From contig NZ_CP108002.1 in the NCBI RefSeq assembly GCF_041435055.1, forward strand, positions 6,820,001 through 6,884,000: 64,000 nucleotides of DNA, given 5' to 3'. Position numbers and translations under genes: made by a program. The notes under the pieces are model-generated. The model made no database searches, was not told the DNA's origin, and was given only the letters and a program-made list of their open reading frames with translations. Shown piece by piece: positions 53,847 to 61,577 of this stretch; the first letter of the stretch is position 1; the number at the start of each line of letters is the position of its first letter. The DNA is from Streptomyces sp. NBC_00341. GTDB taxonomy: Bacteria; Actinomycetota; Actinomycetes; Streptomycetales; Streptomycetaceae.

Positions 53847-55139
53847 ATGACCGATCACGATGACGCGAGCCGCTGGCGGGACCTCGACGACCAGGTCCGC
53901 CAATGGTGGGACGAGGATCTCGTCACCGCCGACGAGAGCGAGGTCAGGGCAGACCCCAACGCCCTGTACCTCCCCGAGCCGTACGCCTCCGGCGGCGGGC
54001 GCGTCGGTCCGCCCTGGTACCGGTCGATGTTCGCCTGGGACACATGGTTCAGCAACCTCGCCCTGCTCGTACACGAACGCACCGACCTCGTGCGCGCCCA
54101 CGTCGTCAACTACGTGTCGATGGTGGAACGCTTCGGCTTCATGCCCAACGCCAACCAGGTGGCCCTGCGAACCCGCTCCCAGACTCCCGTCTTCCCGGAC
54201 GGCATCCTGCGCCTCGTCCGCGCGACGGGGGACACCGCCCTGCTGCACCGCGCCTACGCGGCCATGGTCACCGAGTACACCGGCTACTGGTGTGCCGAGC
54301 ACCACCGCACCCCGAGCGGTCTGGCCACCAACGCCGACCTCGGCGACCCGCAACTCGACCCGCGCCTGGCGGCCGAGGCGGAGACCGGCCTCGACTGGAC
54401 GCCGCTCTACGACGGCGACGTCCGCCGCGTCGCCCCGCTGCTCACCAACTGCGCCCTCGTCCGCTACGCCGAGGTGCTCGCCGAGTGCGCCGCTCTGCTC
54501 GGCAAGGAGGCCGACGCCGCCGAGTGGCGCGCTCGGGCGCAGGAGCGCGCGGCGCTGATCCGCGAACTGTGCTGGGACGAGGAGGAGGGCTTCTTCTTCG
54601 ACTACGACCACGTGGCCGGGCGCCGCCTGCCGCACTGGAGTCTGTGCGGCTTCTGGCCGCTGTGGGCGGGCGTCGCCACGCCCGAGCAGGCACGCAGGGC
54701 GGCCACCGCGCTCGACCGCTTCCGTACCCCGTACGGGCTCACCACCACCGACCGCGCGCTTCCCAGCCCGCACCCCGGCATGGCCGACGGTGACGTGCAG
54801 TGGATGCACCCGGCGGGGTGGGCGCCGCTGATCATCATGACGGCCTGGGGCCTGGACCGGTACGGGCTCGCCGAGCGGGCCCGGGAGGCGTCCGAGGGAT
54901 TCGTCGCGCTGATGGTGCGCCACTTCGAGGAGACCGGGGAGCTGTACGAGAAGTACAACGTGGTCTCCGGCGGCCTCGCGCTGCCCAACGAGCGCTACGG
55001 CACCATCCGGCTCCATGGCTGGACCTCGGCCGCAGCCGTCCTGCTCGGGCGGCTCGTGCACGAGGGGACCCCGCTGGACACCCTCCTCATGGAGAGCGAG
55101 AGCAGGCTGCGCGCGAGCGCCGGGGCGGGGGAGGGATGA
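53847..55139 (+). CDS. trehalase-like (alpha/alpha)6 glycosidase
   Basis: A 430-aa protein without a signal peptide. It resembles the catalytic barrel of GH37/GH63 enzymes: MFAWDTWFSNLAL, FMPNANQVALRTRSQTPVF, FFDYDHVAGRRL, VQWMHPAGWAPL and EKYNVVSGG followed by HGWTSAAAVLLG near the C-terminus. It is shorter than usual trehalase and lacks the classical trehalase signatures, so the substrate may be another alpha-glycoside. Its place in the rha regulon argues for a role on the same polymer or its products. The ATG follows an ordinary GC-rich leader. Confidence 0.75.
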   Translation: MTDHDDASRWRDLDDQVRQWWDEDLVTADESEVRADPNALYLPEPYASGGGRVGPPWYRSMFAWDTWFSNLALLVHERTDLVRAHVVNYVSMVERFGFMPNANQVALRTRSQTPVFPDGILRLVRATGDTALLHRAYAAMVTEYTGYWCAEHHRTPSGLATNADLGDPQLDPRLAAEAETGLDWTPLYDGDVRRVAPLLTNCALVRYAEVLAECAALLGKEADAAEWRARAQERAALIRELCWDEEEGFFFDYDHVAGRRLPHWSLCGFWPLWAGVATPEQARRAATALDRFRTPYGLTTTDRALPSPHPGMADGDVQWMHPAGWAPLIIMTAWGLDRYGLAERAREASEGFVALMVRHFEETGELYEKYNVVSGGLALPNERYGTIRLHGWTSAAAVLLGRLVHEGTPLDTLLMESESRLRASAGAGEG

Positions 55140-55253
55140 GCGGGGCGGTGGGCGAGTAGGGGGTGCGCGCGGACGGTCCGTGTGTACGCGCACGGGCCGT
55201 CCGCGGGTCCTGCGCCGCACGTCCCGCGCACCCCGCGCCCCTCGCACGACGAG

Positions 55254-55282
55254 GCGCCCGGCCCCTCCACGGGGCCGGGCGC
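55254..55282. terminator. terminator between trehalase-like and GH71-like genes
   Basis: A 12-bp perfect stem GCGCCCGGCCCC (55254-55265) with GGGGCCGGGCGC (55271-55282), loop TCCAC, between convergent genes. A short GATCAGA tandem repeat follows at 55301-55320. Confidence 0.75.
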
Positions 55283-55315
55283 CCGGCCGTTCGGGCCCGG
55301 ATCAGAGATCAGAGA

Positions 55316-56932
55316 TCAGGGGTAGCGCAGGTCGAGCTTGACGTTCGGGAACTCCGCGCCCGCCCGGTACTGGTCGATCAGGTCGCGCGTCAGGTCCAGG
55401 TAGTAGTAGCCCCAGCCGTCGGAGTTCTTCCCCTTCAGGCGGGTCACGACGGTCGGTTCGATGTCGTTGCTGGCGGCCGTGCTGAACTGGTCGGGCGCGC
55501 CGAACTCGTTCCAGGCACAGATCTGCACGAACTCCGGCTCCCAGTCGAAGACCCCGGTGAACTGCGAGACGTAGGTGGCCCCGTGCTCGCGCGAGTCGGC
55601 GTCCCAGGTGTCGTAGCTGCCGGGGCCGTGATTGCCCGCGCTCGCAGGGACGACCGCCACCTGCTCGGCGCTCTGCTGGAAGACGCGGTCGACGCCGCAC
55701 CAGCCGAGGTTGGCCGGGAAGTCGTTGTTGTTGACGACCTCGAAGACGACCTCGCGGCCGAGGAGTTCGCGCACGTTCCACTGCCGTACGTGGAAGCCAC
55801 CGGGCTCGCCGGGCGGAGAGGCGTGCCGGAGCACCTCGCCGGTCTTCGCGTCGCTGAGCAGGAAGGCGTTGCGGCCGTCGAGGCTCGGCAGCTTGTCGTA
55901 CGCGGCCATGTCGGTGCCGATCGCGTTGAACGACAGCACCGGCTCGGTGATCCGGAACGGCGGGCTCGTGAGCCTGCCCTTGGCCTGCTGCTCGCCGTCC
56001 GTCGGCCGGATGGAGACGCAGCGCACCTCGACCTGGTTGTCGAAGGACGGGCCGGTGGGCACCTTGTCGACCCGCCAGGGGCCCTGTGCCTTCCAGCCGT
56101 CCAGGCCCGCGTCACCGAACCGGAAGTCCGCGACGACCTTCTCCGGCCCGTTGGCGAAGGGCACGCGGTCCTTCCAGCTCCACTGCCCGCCCGGGTTGAG
56201 GACGATCTCGCGGAAAGCGCCCTGCCAGCGCAGCGTGAAGTAGTCGTCGTTCCAGTCCGGCGGCATCTTCAGATTGGCGCCGGTGAAGACGTTGAGCAGC
56301 GGCTTGCCCTCGTGCTTGAGCCACAGGTCCGGGTACTTCGCGATGCGCTTCTTGACTTCCTCGATCTGCGCGAGGAAGTGCTCGGTCCCGGCCTTGCCGT
56401 CGTCCATGCCGAGCAGCAGCGTCAGCTGCGGGCGCTTCTTGAGCTTGGCGTAGACGGAGAGCAGGGCATCGGTGCCCTTGATGATCTGGGCGGCGGTGTC
56501 GTTGGTCCAGTTGCCGCCGAGGTTGTTGGACCAGTCGAGGAGCAGGTAGTCGATACCGGCCCAGGTCAGCCACTCGGCGTGCCGCTTGATGACCTTCTCG
56601 TCCAGCGAACTGTAATGACCGAGCAGCGGCTTGGCCTCGGGCGTCTGCCACTGGCCGACCCCGGGCATGAACCACGTCTGGTAGCCCATGCCGATCTTGG
56701 TGCGCTTGCGGGCGCCGGCTGCCCGGTCCCGCGTGCGCGCGGCCGTCCGCGCCGTGCGGTCACGGCCGGGGGCCCCCGGAGCGGCGGGACCGGCAGCCTG
56801 CGCGGGGGATGCCCCCGCAACGGCGGCGGCGGCAAGAGCGGCGGCACCGCCACCGGCCAGCAGCCCGCGTCGGCTCGGGCCGCCGGCCGGGGTGCGGGAG
56901 GGCGGGGACATGGGTGCGTCGTGCGTGGACAA
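55316..56932 (-). CDS. Tat-exported GH71/GH99-like glycosidase
   Basis: About 538 aa. A twin-arginine signal (GPSRRGLLAGG) is followed by an Ala-rich core ending near AQA at about 46. A basic linker leads to a TIM-barrel-like domain with KIGMGYQTWFMPGVGQW, GIDYLLLDWSNNLGGNW, LTLLLGMDDGK and, near the C-terminus, VQICAWNEFGAPDQF, as in GH71/GH99-like proteins. A beta-rich segment lies between. Start: AGGAGG sits 5 nt before a TTG at 56932 and 26 nt before the ATG at 56911; I prefer the TTG. Promoter and rha-type operator directly upstream put it in the rhamnose regulon. Substrate unknown. Confidence 0.72.
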   Translation of the reverse strand: MSTHDAPMSPPSRTPAGGPSRRGLLAGGGAAALAAAAVAGASPAQAAGPAAPGAPGRDRTARTAARTRDRAAGARKRTKIGMGYQTWFMPGVGQWQTPEAKPLLGHYSSLDEKVIKRHAEWLTWAGIDYLLLDWSNNLGGNWTNDTAAQIIKGTDALLSVYAKLKKRPQLTLLLGMDDGKAGTEHFLAQIEEVKKRIAKYPDLWLKHEGKPLLNVFTGANLKMPPDWNDDYFTLRWQGAFREIVLNPGGQWSWKDRVPFANGPEKVVADFRFGDAGLDGWKAQGPWRVDKVPTGPSFDNQVEVRCVSIRPTDGEQQAKGRLTSPPFRITEPVLSFNAIGTDMAAYDKLPSLDGRNAFLLSDAKTGEVLRHASPPGEPGGFHVRQWNVRELLGREVVFEVVNNNDFPANLGWCGVDRVFQQSAEQVAVVPASAGNHGPGSYDTWDADSREHGATYVSQFTGVFDWEPEFVQICAWNEFGAPDQFSTAASNDIEPTVVTRLKGKNSDGWGYYYLDLTRDLIDQYRAGAEFPNVKLDLRYP

Positions 56933-56998
56933 GATGTCCTCCTGGCTAAGGCACAACAAGCACAGGCGACAACGCGTACGTGTCTGCCTCAAGGTGCT

Positions 56999-57043
56999 TG
57001 AAAGGATTCAACGCACTATGGCGCGGGCTGGTGCACCGGTCAA
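56999..57043 (-). promoter_or_regulatory. promoter and operator of the GH71/GH99-like gene
   Basis: Minus strand: TTGACC (57038-57043), 17-bp spacer, CATAGT (57015-57020), then TGAATCCTTTCA (56999-57010) inside TTGAATCCTTTCAA. It repeats the rhaI arrangement closely. Confidence 0.8.
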
Positions 57044-57177
57044 GAGGCAGGACGCCCTGATATTTGGGCTAGTGCGGCGGTGCGAGAGGGTTGTTGCTCC
57101 GGCAGTGTGCAGGGGGATCTAATATCGTTTCACTGCGTCGTCGGTGACGACCCCGGATGCGGTAGGGCGACCCGGCC

Positions 57178-57435
57178 GCGCCTCGGACCGTGCCCTGTGC
57201 GGTCGGTCGCTTCGGCTCGGGCATGACCTGCTGGCGGCGACTGCGGGACCGGAACGAGACCGGTGTCCGGCAGCAGTTGCGTGAAGCGCTGCCGGCCGAA
57301 CCCAAAGCGGCGGCCCGTCTCGAATGGTCACGGGCTGTGGCCGACTCCAGCCACGTGCGAGCGACCGAAGGGAGGCCGCGGTGTGGAACTGGCCGGTATC
57401 CGTGGCCCGGTACCCGTCGAAATTCCAGCCGATGA
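57178..57435 (+). pseudogene. IS5-family transposase fragment
   Basis: The frame holds GSGMTCWRRLRD, EWSRAVADSSHVRA and the residues between, which are the typical N-terminal part of Streptomyces IS5-type transposases (first catalytic Asp in VADSSHVRA). After HVRA the similarity stops. The rest of the gene and inverted repeats are missing. It marks a decayed insertion at the right edge of the rhamnose locus. The surrounding 57044-57567 shows no intact gene. Confidence 0.7.
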
Positions 57436-57567
57436 CATTGAGGATTGAGGAAGGGGCCATGCCCGGTTCGCGGGCTCCTGGAGCGGTCCGCCGGCAGGAC
57501 CTCGACCGTGGTGTCGGCCCGGCCGGCGGCGATGAACCGGATGATGCGGCCGGCCGGGGTACGGGCG

Positions 57568-58614
57568 TCAGATGGTGGCGGTGTCGATCACGAAGCGGTA
57601 GCGCACGTCGCTGGCGAGCACTCGCTCGTACGCCTCGTTGATCTGGTCGGCGCGGATCAGCTCGATCTCGGCGCCGAGGGAGTGCCGCGCGCAGAAGTCG
57701 AGCATCTCCTGCGTCTCACGGATGCCGCCGATGCCGGAGCCCGCAAGGGTCTTCCGGCCTCCGATGACGGAGAACAGGTTCAGCGAGACCGGCTCCTCCG
57801 GCGCCCCCACGTTGACCATCGCGCCGTCCGTCTTGAGGAGCGCGAGGTACGTGTCCAGCGGCAGCGGCGCGGAGACCGTGGAGATGATCAGGTCGAACGA
57901 GCCCTTGAGCTGCTCGAACGTCTTCGGGTCGCTGGTCGCGAAGTAGTGGTCCGCGCCCAGCTTCAGCCCGTCGGCCTCCTTGCGCAGCGTCTGGCTGAGC
58001 ACGGTCACCTCGGCGCCGAGCGCGTGCGCGATCTTGACGCCCATGTGCCCGAGACCGCCGAGGCCGACGATCGCGACCTTCTTGCCGGGACCGGCGTTCC
58101 AGTGGGCGAGCGGGGAGTACGTGGTGATTCCGGCGCAGAGCAGCGGAGCGGCCTCGTCGAGGGCGATGCCCTCTGGTATGCGCAGGGTGTAGTTCTCGTC
58201 GACCACCACGTGGGTGGAGTACCCGCCGTAGGTGGGCTCGCCGTCCTTGCCGATGGCGTTGTACGTGCCGACGTTGCCCTCGGAGCAGTACTGCTCAAGG
58301 CCGGCCTCGCAGTTCTCGCACTCGCGGCACGAGTCGACCATGCAGCCGACGCCGACCCGGTCGCCGACGGCGAACCTCGTCACGCCCGGACCTACCTCGG
58401 CGACCAGGCCTGCGATCTCGTGGCCGGGAACCATCGGGAAGATGCCCTCGCCCCAGCCGTTACGGGCCTGGTGGATGTCCGAGTGGCAGATCCCTGCGTA
58501 CTTGATGTCGATCAGGACGTCGTGCTCGCCGACCGGGCGGCGCGGCACGGTCGTGCGCTCCAGCGGGGCCTTGGGGGTGGGGGCGGCGTATGCGGCGACG
58601 GTGGTGACAGTCAT
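57568..58614 (-). CDS. zinc-dependent alcohol dehydrogenase (AdhC/YahK-like)
   Basis: A 348-aa medium-chain dehydrogenase. The catalytic zinc site is C43 ([10 protein letters not shown]), H65/E66 (PGHE) and a later Cys in LLCAGITTY; the structural zinc cysteines are C96, C99, C102 and C110. The NAD(P)-binding motif is [14 protein letters not shown]. It would reduce aldehydes or oxidise alcohols with NADP(H); natural substrate unknown. Divergent from the XRE regulator gene, with 149 bp between the starts, so that regulator is a likely controller. No rha-type operator precedes it. Confidence 0.93.
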   Translation of the reverse strand: MTVTTVAAYAAPTPKAPLERTTVPRRPVGEHDVLIDIKYAGICHSDIHQARNGWGEGIFPMVPGHEIAGLVAEVGPGVTRFAVGDRVGVGCMVDSCRECENCEAGLEQYCSEGNVGTYNAIGKDGEPTYGGYSTHVVVDENYTLRIPEGIALDEAAPLLCAGITTYSPLAHWNAGPGKKVAIVGLGGLGHMGVKIAHALGAEVTVLSQTLRKEADGLKLGADHYFATSDPKTFEQLKGSFDLIISTVSAPLPLDTYLALLKTDGAMVNVGAPEEPVSLNLFSVIGGRKTLAGSGIGGIRETQEMLDFCARHSLGAEIELIRADQINEAYERVLASDVRYRFVIDTATI

Positions 58615-58763
58615 CCGGGAATGATCTCCTCAAAGGTGGGGTGGTCCTTCAACTGTGCCTCATGCCCCGACAAACACCCAGGTCCCCGCTGTGCCTACGT
58701 CTGCTGTGCGTACTACTGGCAGGGTCACGGTGGGCACCACGCCGTACCCGGATACTGGAAGAC

Positions 58764-59624
58764 ATGGACCAGCGCGCCGAACTCAGCGAATTCCTCCGTA
58801 TCCGGCGGGCCCGGCTCAAGCCCGAGGACGTGGGTCTGCCCAACGTGGGACGGACCCGGCGGGTACCGGGGCTGCGGCGCGAGGAGCTGGCCCAGCTCGC
58901 CGGCGTGTCCGTGGCCTACTACACACGTCTGGAACAGGGGAACAGCGGGAACGTCTCCGGTGAGGTGCTGGACGCGATCGCCCGTGCGCTGCGGCTGTCG
59001 GACACCGAGCACGCTCACCTCACGCATCTGGCGAGCCCGAAGACGAAGAAGAAGCGCGCCGCCGCCCGCCCGCAGCGGCTGCGGGCGGAGCTCCAGTACC
59101 TGATCGATGCCATGGACAGCGTGCCCGCGTACGTGGTGGGGCGGCGGATGGAGATCCTGGCGTCGAACCGGATGGCGCGGGCGTTGCTCGGTGACGAGAC
59201 GACGCTCCCGCCCGAGGAGCGGAACATGGCCCGGATCGTGTTCCTCGACCCGAACTCGCGAGATCTGTACGTGGACTGGGAGTGCAAGGCCGTCGAGTTG
59301 GTGAGCGCGCTGCGGCTGTGCGCGGGCTGCTGGCCCGACGATCCGCTGCTCTCGGCTCTGGTGGGAGAGCTCTCGGTGAAGAGCGAGGAGTTCAGGACCC
59401 TGTGGGCCGCGCACACGGTCCGGGAGAAGGGGCACGGCACGAAGCGGCTGCACCATCCACTGGTGGGCGACCTCACCCTGTCCTACGAGACGCTGAAGCT
59501 GCCGGCCGACCAGGACATGTCGCTGGTCACCTTCCATGCCGCGCCCGGCTCGGCCTCCGAGGAGTCGATGCGGCTGCTCGGCAGCTGGGGCCTCGACACC
59601 GGCACCCGGCCGGCGAACCGCTGA
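58764..59624 (+). CDS. XRE-type regulator with MmyB-like ligand domain
   Basis: A 286-aa regulator. The N-terminal HTH (about 5-80) has ELSEFLRIRRARLKPEDVGLP, VPGLRREELAQLAGVSVAYYTRLEQGN, a common Streptomyces type. The MmyB-like domain (about 100-270) has MEILASNRMARALLGD, FLDPNSRDLYVDWECKA and HHPLVGDLTLSYETLKLPADQ, and may bind a fatty-acid-like ligand. The ATG at 58764 was chosen at the start of homology; its Shine-Dalgarno (GGAAG) is very close. It sits divergent from the alcohol dehydrogenase gene, the usual arrangement for local control. Confidence 0.9.
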   Translation: MDQRAELSEFLRIRRARLKPEDVGLPNVGRTRRVPGLRREELAQLAGVSVAYYTRLEQGNSGNVSGEVLDAIARALRLSDTEHAHLTHLASPKTKKKRAAARPQRLRAELQYLIDAMDSVPAYVVGRRMEILASNRMARALLGDETTLPPEERNMARIVFLDPNSRDLYVDWECKAVELVSALRLCAGCWPDDPLLSALVGELSVKSEEFRTLWAAHTVREKGHGTKRLHHPLVGDLTLSYETLKLPADQDMSLVTFHAAPGSASEESMRLLGSWGLDTGTRPANR

Positions 59625-59725
59625 CCGGGCCCCGTGGCCCCTCCCTCTGCGCCGCCGCCCGTTGCCGCGCAGTGGGAGTTCTCCAGCCGACCCTCGGTAC
59701 GGATGGACGTGTCGGCCAGGCGTGC

Positions 59726-60595
59726 TCAGCCCTTCATGCCGGAGAAGGCGATGCCCTGGATGAACTGGCGCTGCATCGCGACGAACACGACGATCACCGG
59801 GAGAGTCGCCAGGAGGGAGCCGGCCATCAGTACCGGGTACTCGGTCAGGTGGGCGCCCTGGAGCGAGGCCAGGCCGGCCGACAACGGCATCTTGGCCGGG
59901 TCGGTGTTCACGATCAGCGGCCACATCAGGTCGTTCCAGGACCACAGGAACGTGAGGATGCCCAGCGCCAGCAGCCCGGGGCGGGCCAGCGGCAGGGCGA
60001 CGCGCCAGAAGACGGTGAACGGATTGGCACCGTCCAGGCGTGCCGCCTCCTCCAGCTCCTCCGGCAGCCCCATGAAGAACTGGCGCAGCAGGAAGGTGCC
60101 GAAGGCGGAGAACATGCCGGGCACCACGAGAGCCTGCATGGAGTCCAGCCAGCCCAGGTTCTGCATGATCTGGTACTGCGGGAGCAGGAAGAGCTGTCCG
60201 GGCACCATCAGCACGGCGAGGAAGGCCAGGAAGATCGCCCCGCGCCCGGGGAAGCGGATCCGGGCGAAGGCGTAGGCCGCCATCGAGCAGAGCAGTAGCT
60301 GGGCCGCGGTGCGCAGCAGCGCCATCACGACGGTGTTGATGAACTGCCGGCCGAAGGGGACCCCGTCGAAGACCTTCTTGTAGTTCGACCAGTCCCAGTG
60401 CGCGGGCAGGATCGTCGGCGGCACCTGCACGGACTCACCGAAGCTCTTGAAGGAGGTGAGCAGCTCCCACACCAGGGGGAACACGGTGATGACCGCGCCG
60501 AGGGTGAGCAGGACGTGGGCGGGCCACATCCTGCCTTCGCGGCTCGCCCGCCGCGTCGGCTTACGCGCAGCGTCACGCACAGGCGCCTCACGCAT
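59726..60595 (-). CDS. carbohydrate ABC transporter permease (MalG type), second system
   Basis: A 289-aa six-span permease with a basic N-terminus (about 1-22). The EAA loop is EAARLDGANPFTVFWRVALPLARPGL; the C-terminus QRQFIQGIAFSGMKG is typical of CUT1. It overlaps the MalF-type gene by 8 bp and is the last gene of the operon. Confidence 0.93.
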   Translation of the reverse strand: MREAPVRDAARKPTRRASREGRMWPAHVLLTLGAVITVFPLVWELLTSFKSFGESVQVPPTILPAHWDWSNYKKVFDGVPFGRQFINTVVMALLRTAAQLLLCSMAAYAFARIRFPGRGAIFLAFLAVLMVPGQLFLLPQYQIMQNLGWLDSMQALVVPGMFSAFGTFLLRQFFMGLPEELEEAARLDGANPFTVFWRVALPLARPGLLALGILTFLWSWNDLMWPLIVNTDPAKMPLSAGLASLQGAHLTEYPVLMAGSLLATLPVIVVFVAMQRQFIQGIAFSGMKG

Positions 60596-61577
60596 AGTGG
60601 ACCCACCTCTTCTGCAACCGGAACTGGACGGCGGTCAGCGCCATGATCAGGACGAACAGCACGCAGACGATGGCCGCGCCGTAGCCGCGCTGGTTGTCGA
60701 AGAACGCCTTCTGGAAGAAGAGCATCACGACGGTCTGGCCCTCGCCGTAGGCGGGGTTCTGGAGCGAGTTCGTCGTATTGGCGCCGATGATCAGGTACAC
60801 CAGGTCGAAGACCTGCAGGGACTGGATGATCGAGAGCACGGTGGTGAAGAACAGGGTGGGGCTCAGCAGCGGCAGGGTGACCGAGAAGAACTGCCGCACC
60901 CGTCCCGCGCCGTCGAGTGCCGCCGCCTCGTAGTAGTCGCCGGGGATGCTCTGGAGGCCGGCGAGCAGCAGGATCATGTTGTAGCCGACGGTCATCCACA
61001 CGCCGACGACCGCTACCGCGAAGCGGATGGTGTGCGGGTCGGACACCCAGTAGGTGCCGTCGATGCCGATCGAGGACAGTGCGTGGTTGAGGATGCCGGC
61101 GTCGCCGTTGTAGAGCCAGCGCCAGACCACCGCGACGGCGGCGGGCATCGTGACCACCGGCAGGAAGTAGAGCGTGCGGTACACGCCGGTGCCGCGCAGG
61201 CCCTTGATGTTGAGCAGCACGGCGAGCGCCATCGACAGCGGGATGCCGAGCAGCACCAGCCCGGTGTAGATGCCCGTGTTGCCCAGCGAGTGCCAGAACT
61301 CCGGGTCGCCCACCAGCGTGCGGTAGTTGGACAGGCCGATCCAGGTGGTCCCGCCGAAGGCGCCCCACTCGGTGAAGCTGTAGTAGAGCGTCTGCACCAC
61401 CGGCCACAGGTAGAAGACCGCGAGGCCGAGGCCGGCCGGGGCGATCAGGGCGTAGCCCCACCACTTGTCCCGGTTCCTGAAGCGGCGCTCGCGCCGGCGC
61501 AGCTCCCGCTGGTCCAGGACCTCCGGCCCGGAGCGCTGCGCCGGTACGGCGGACCGCGTACGCACATCGAGGCTCAT
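60588..61577 (-). CDS. carbohydrate ABC transporter permease (MalF type), second system
   Basis: A 329-aa six-span permease. After a basic N-terminus (about 1-38), TM1 is YALIAPAGLGLAVFYLWPVV; the EAA loop is EAAALDGAGRVRQFFSVTLPLLSPTL; the loop GANTTNSLQNPAYGEGQTVVM is a family feature. The ATG overlaps the binding-protein stop as TGATG. Partner of the MalG-type gene; no ATPase in the operon. Confidence 0.93.
   Translation of the reverse strand: MSLDVRTRSAVPAQRSGPEVLDQRELRRRERRFRNRDKWWGYALIAPAGLGLAVFYLWPVVQTLYYSFTEWGAFGGTTWIGLSNYRTLVGDPEFWHSLGNTGIYTGLVLLGIPLSMALAVLLNIKGLRGTGVYRTLYFLPVVTMPAAVAVVWRWLYNGDAGILNHALSSIGIDGTYWVSDPHTIRFAVAVVGVWMTVGYNMILLLAGLQSIPGDYYEAAALDGAGRVRQFFSVTLPLLSPTLFFTTVLSIIQSLQVFDLVYLIIGANTTNSLQNPAYGEGQTVVMLFFQKAFFDNQRGYGAAIVCVLFVLIMALTAVQFRLQKRWVHYA

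Noticed and set aside
57119..57132. ATCGTTTCA near 57124 as a tenth rha operator
   Set aside because: Only one half matches; the left half lacks TGAA, and no promoter or gene start fits it.
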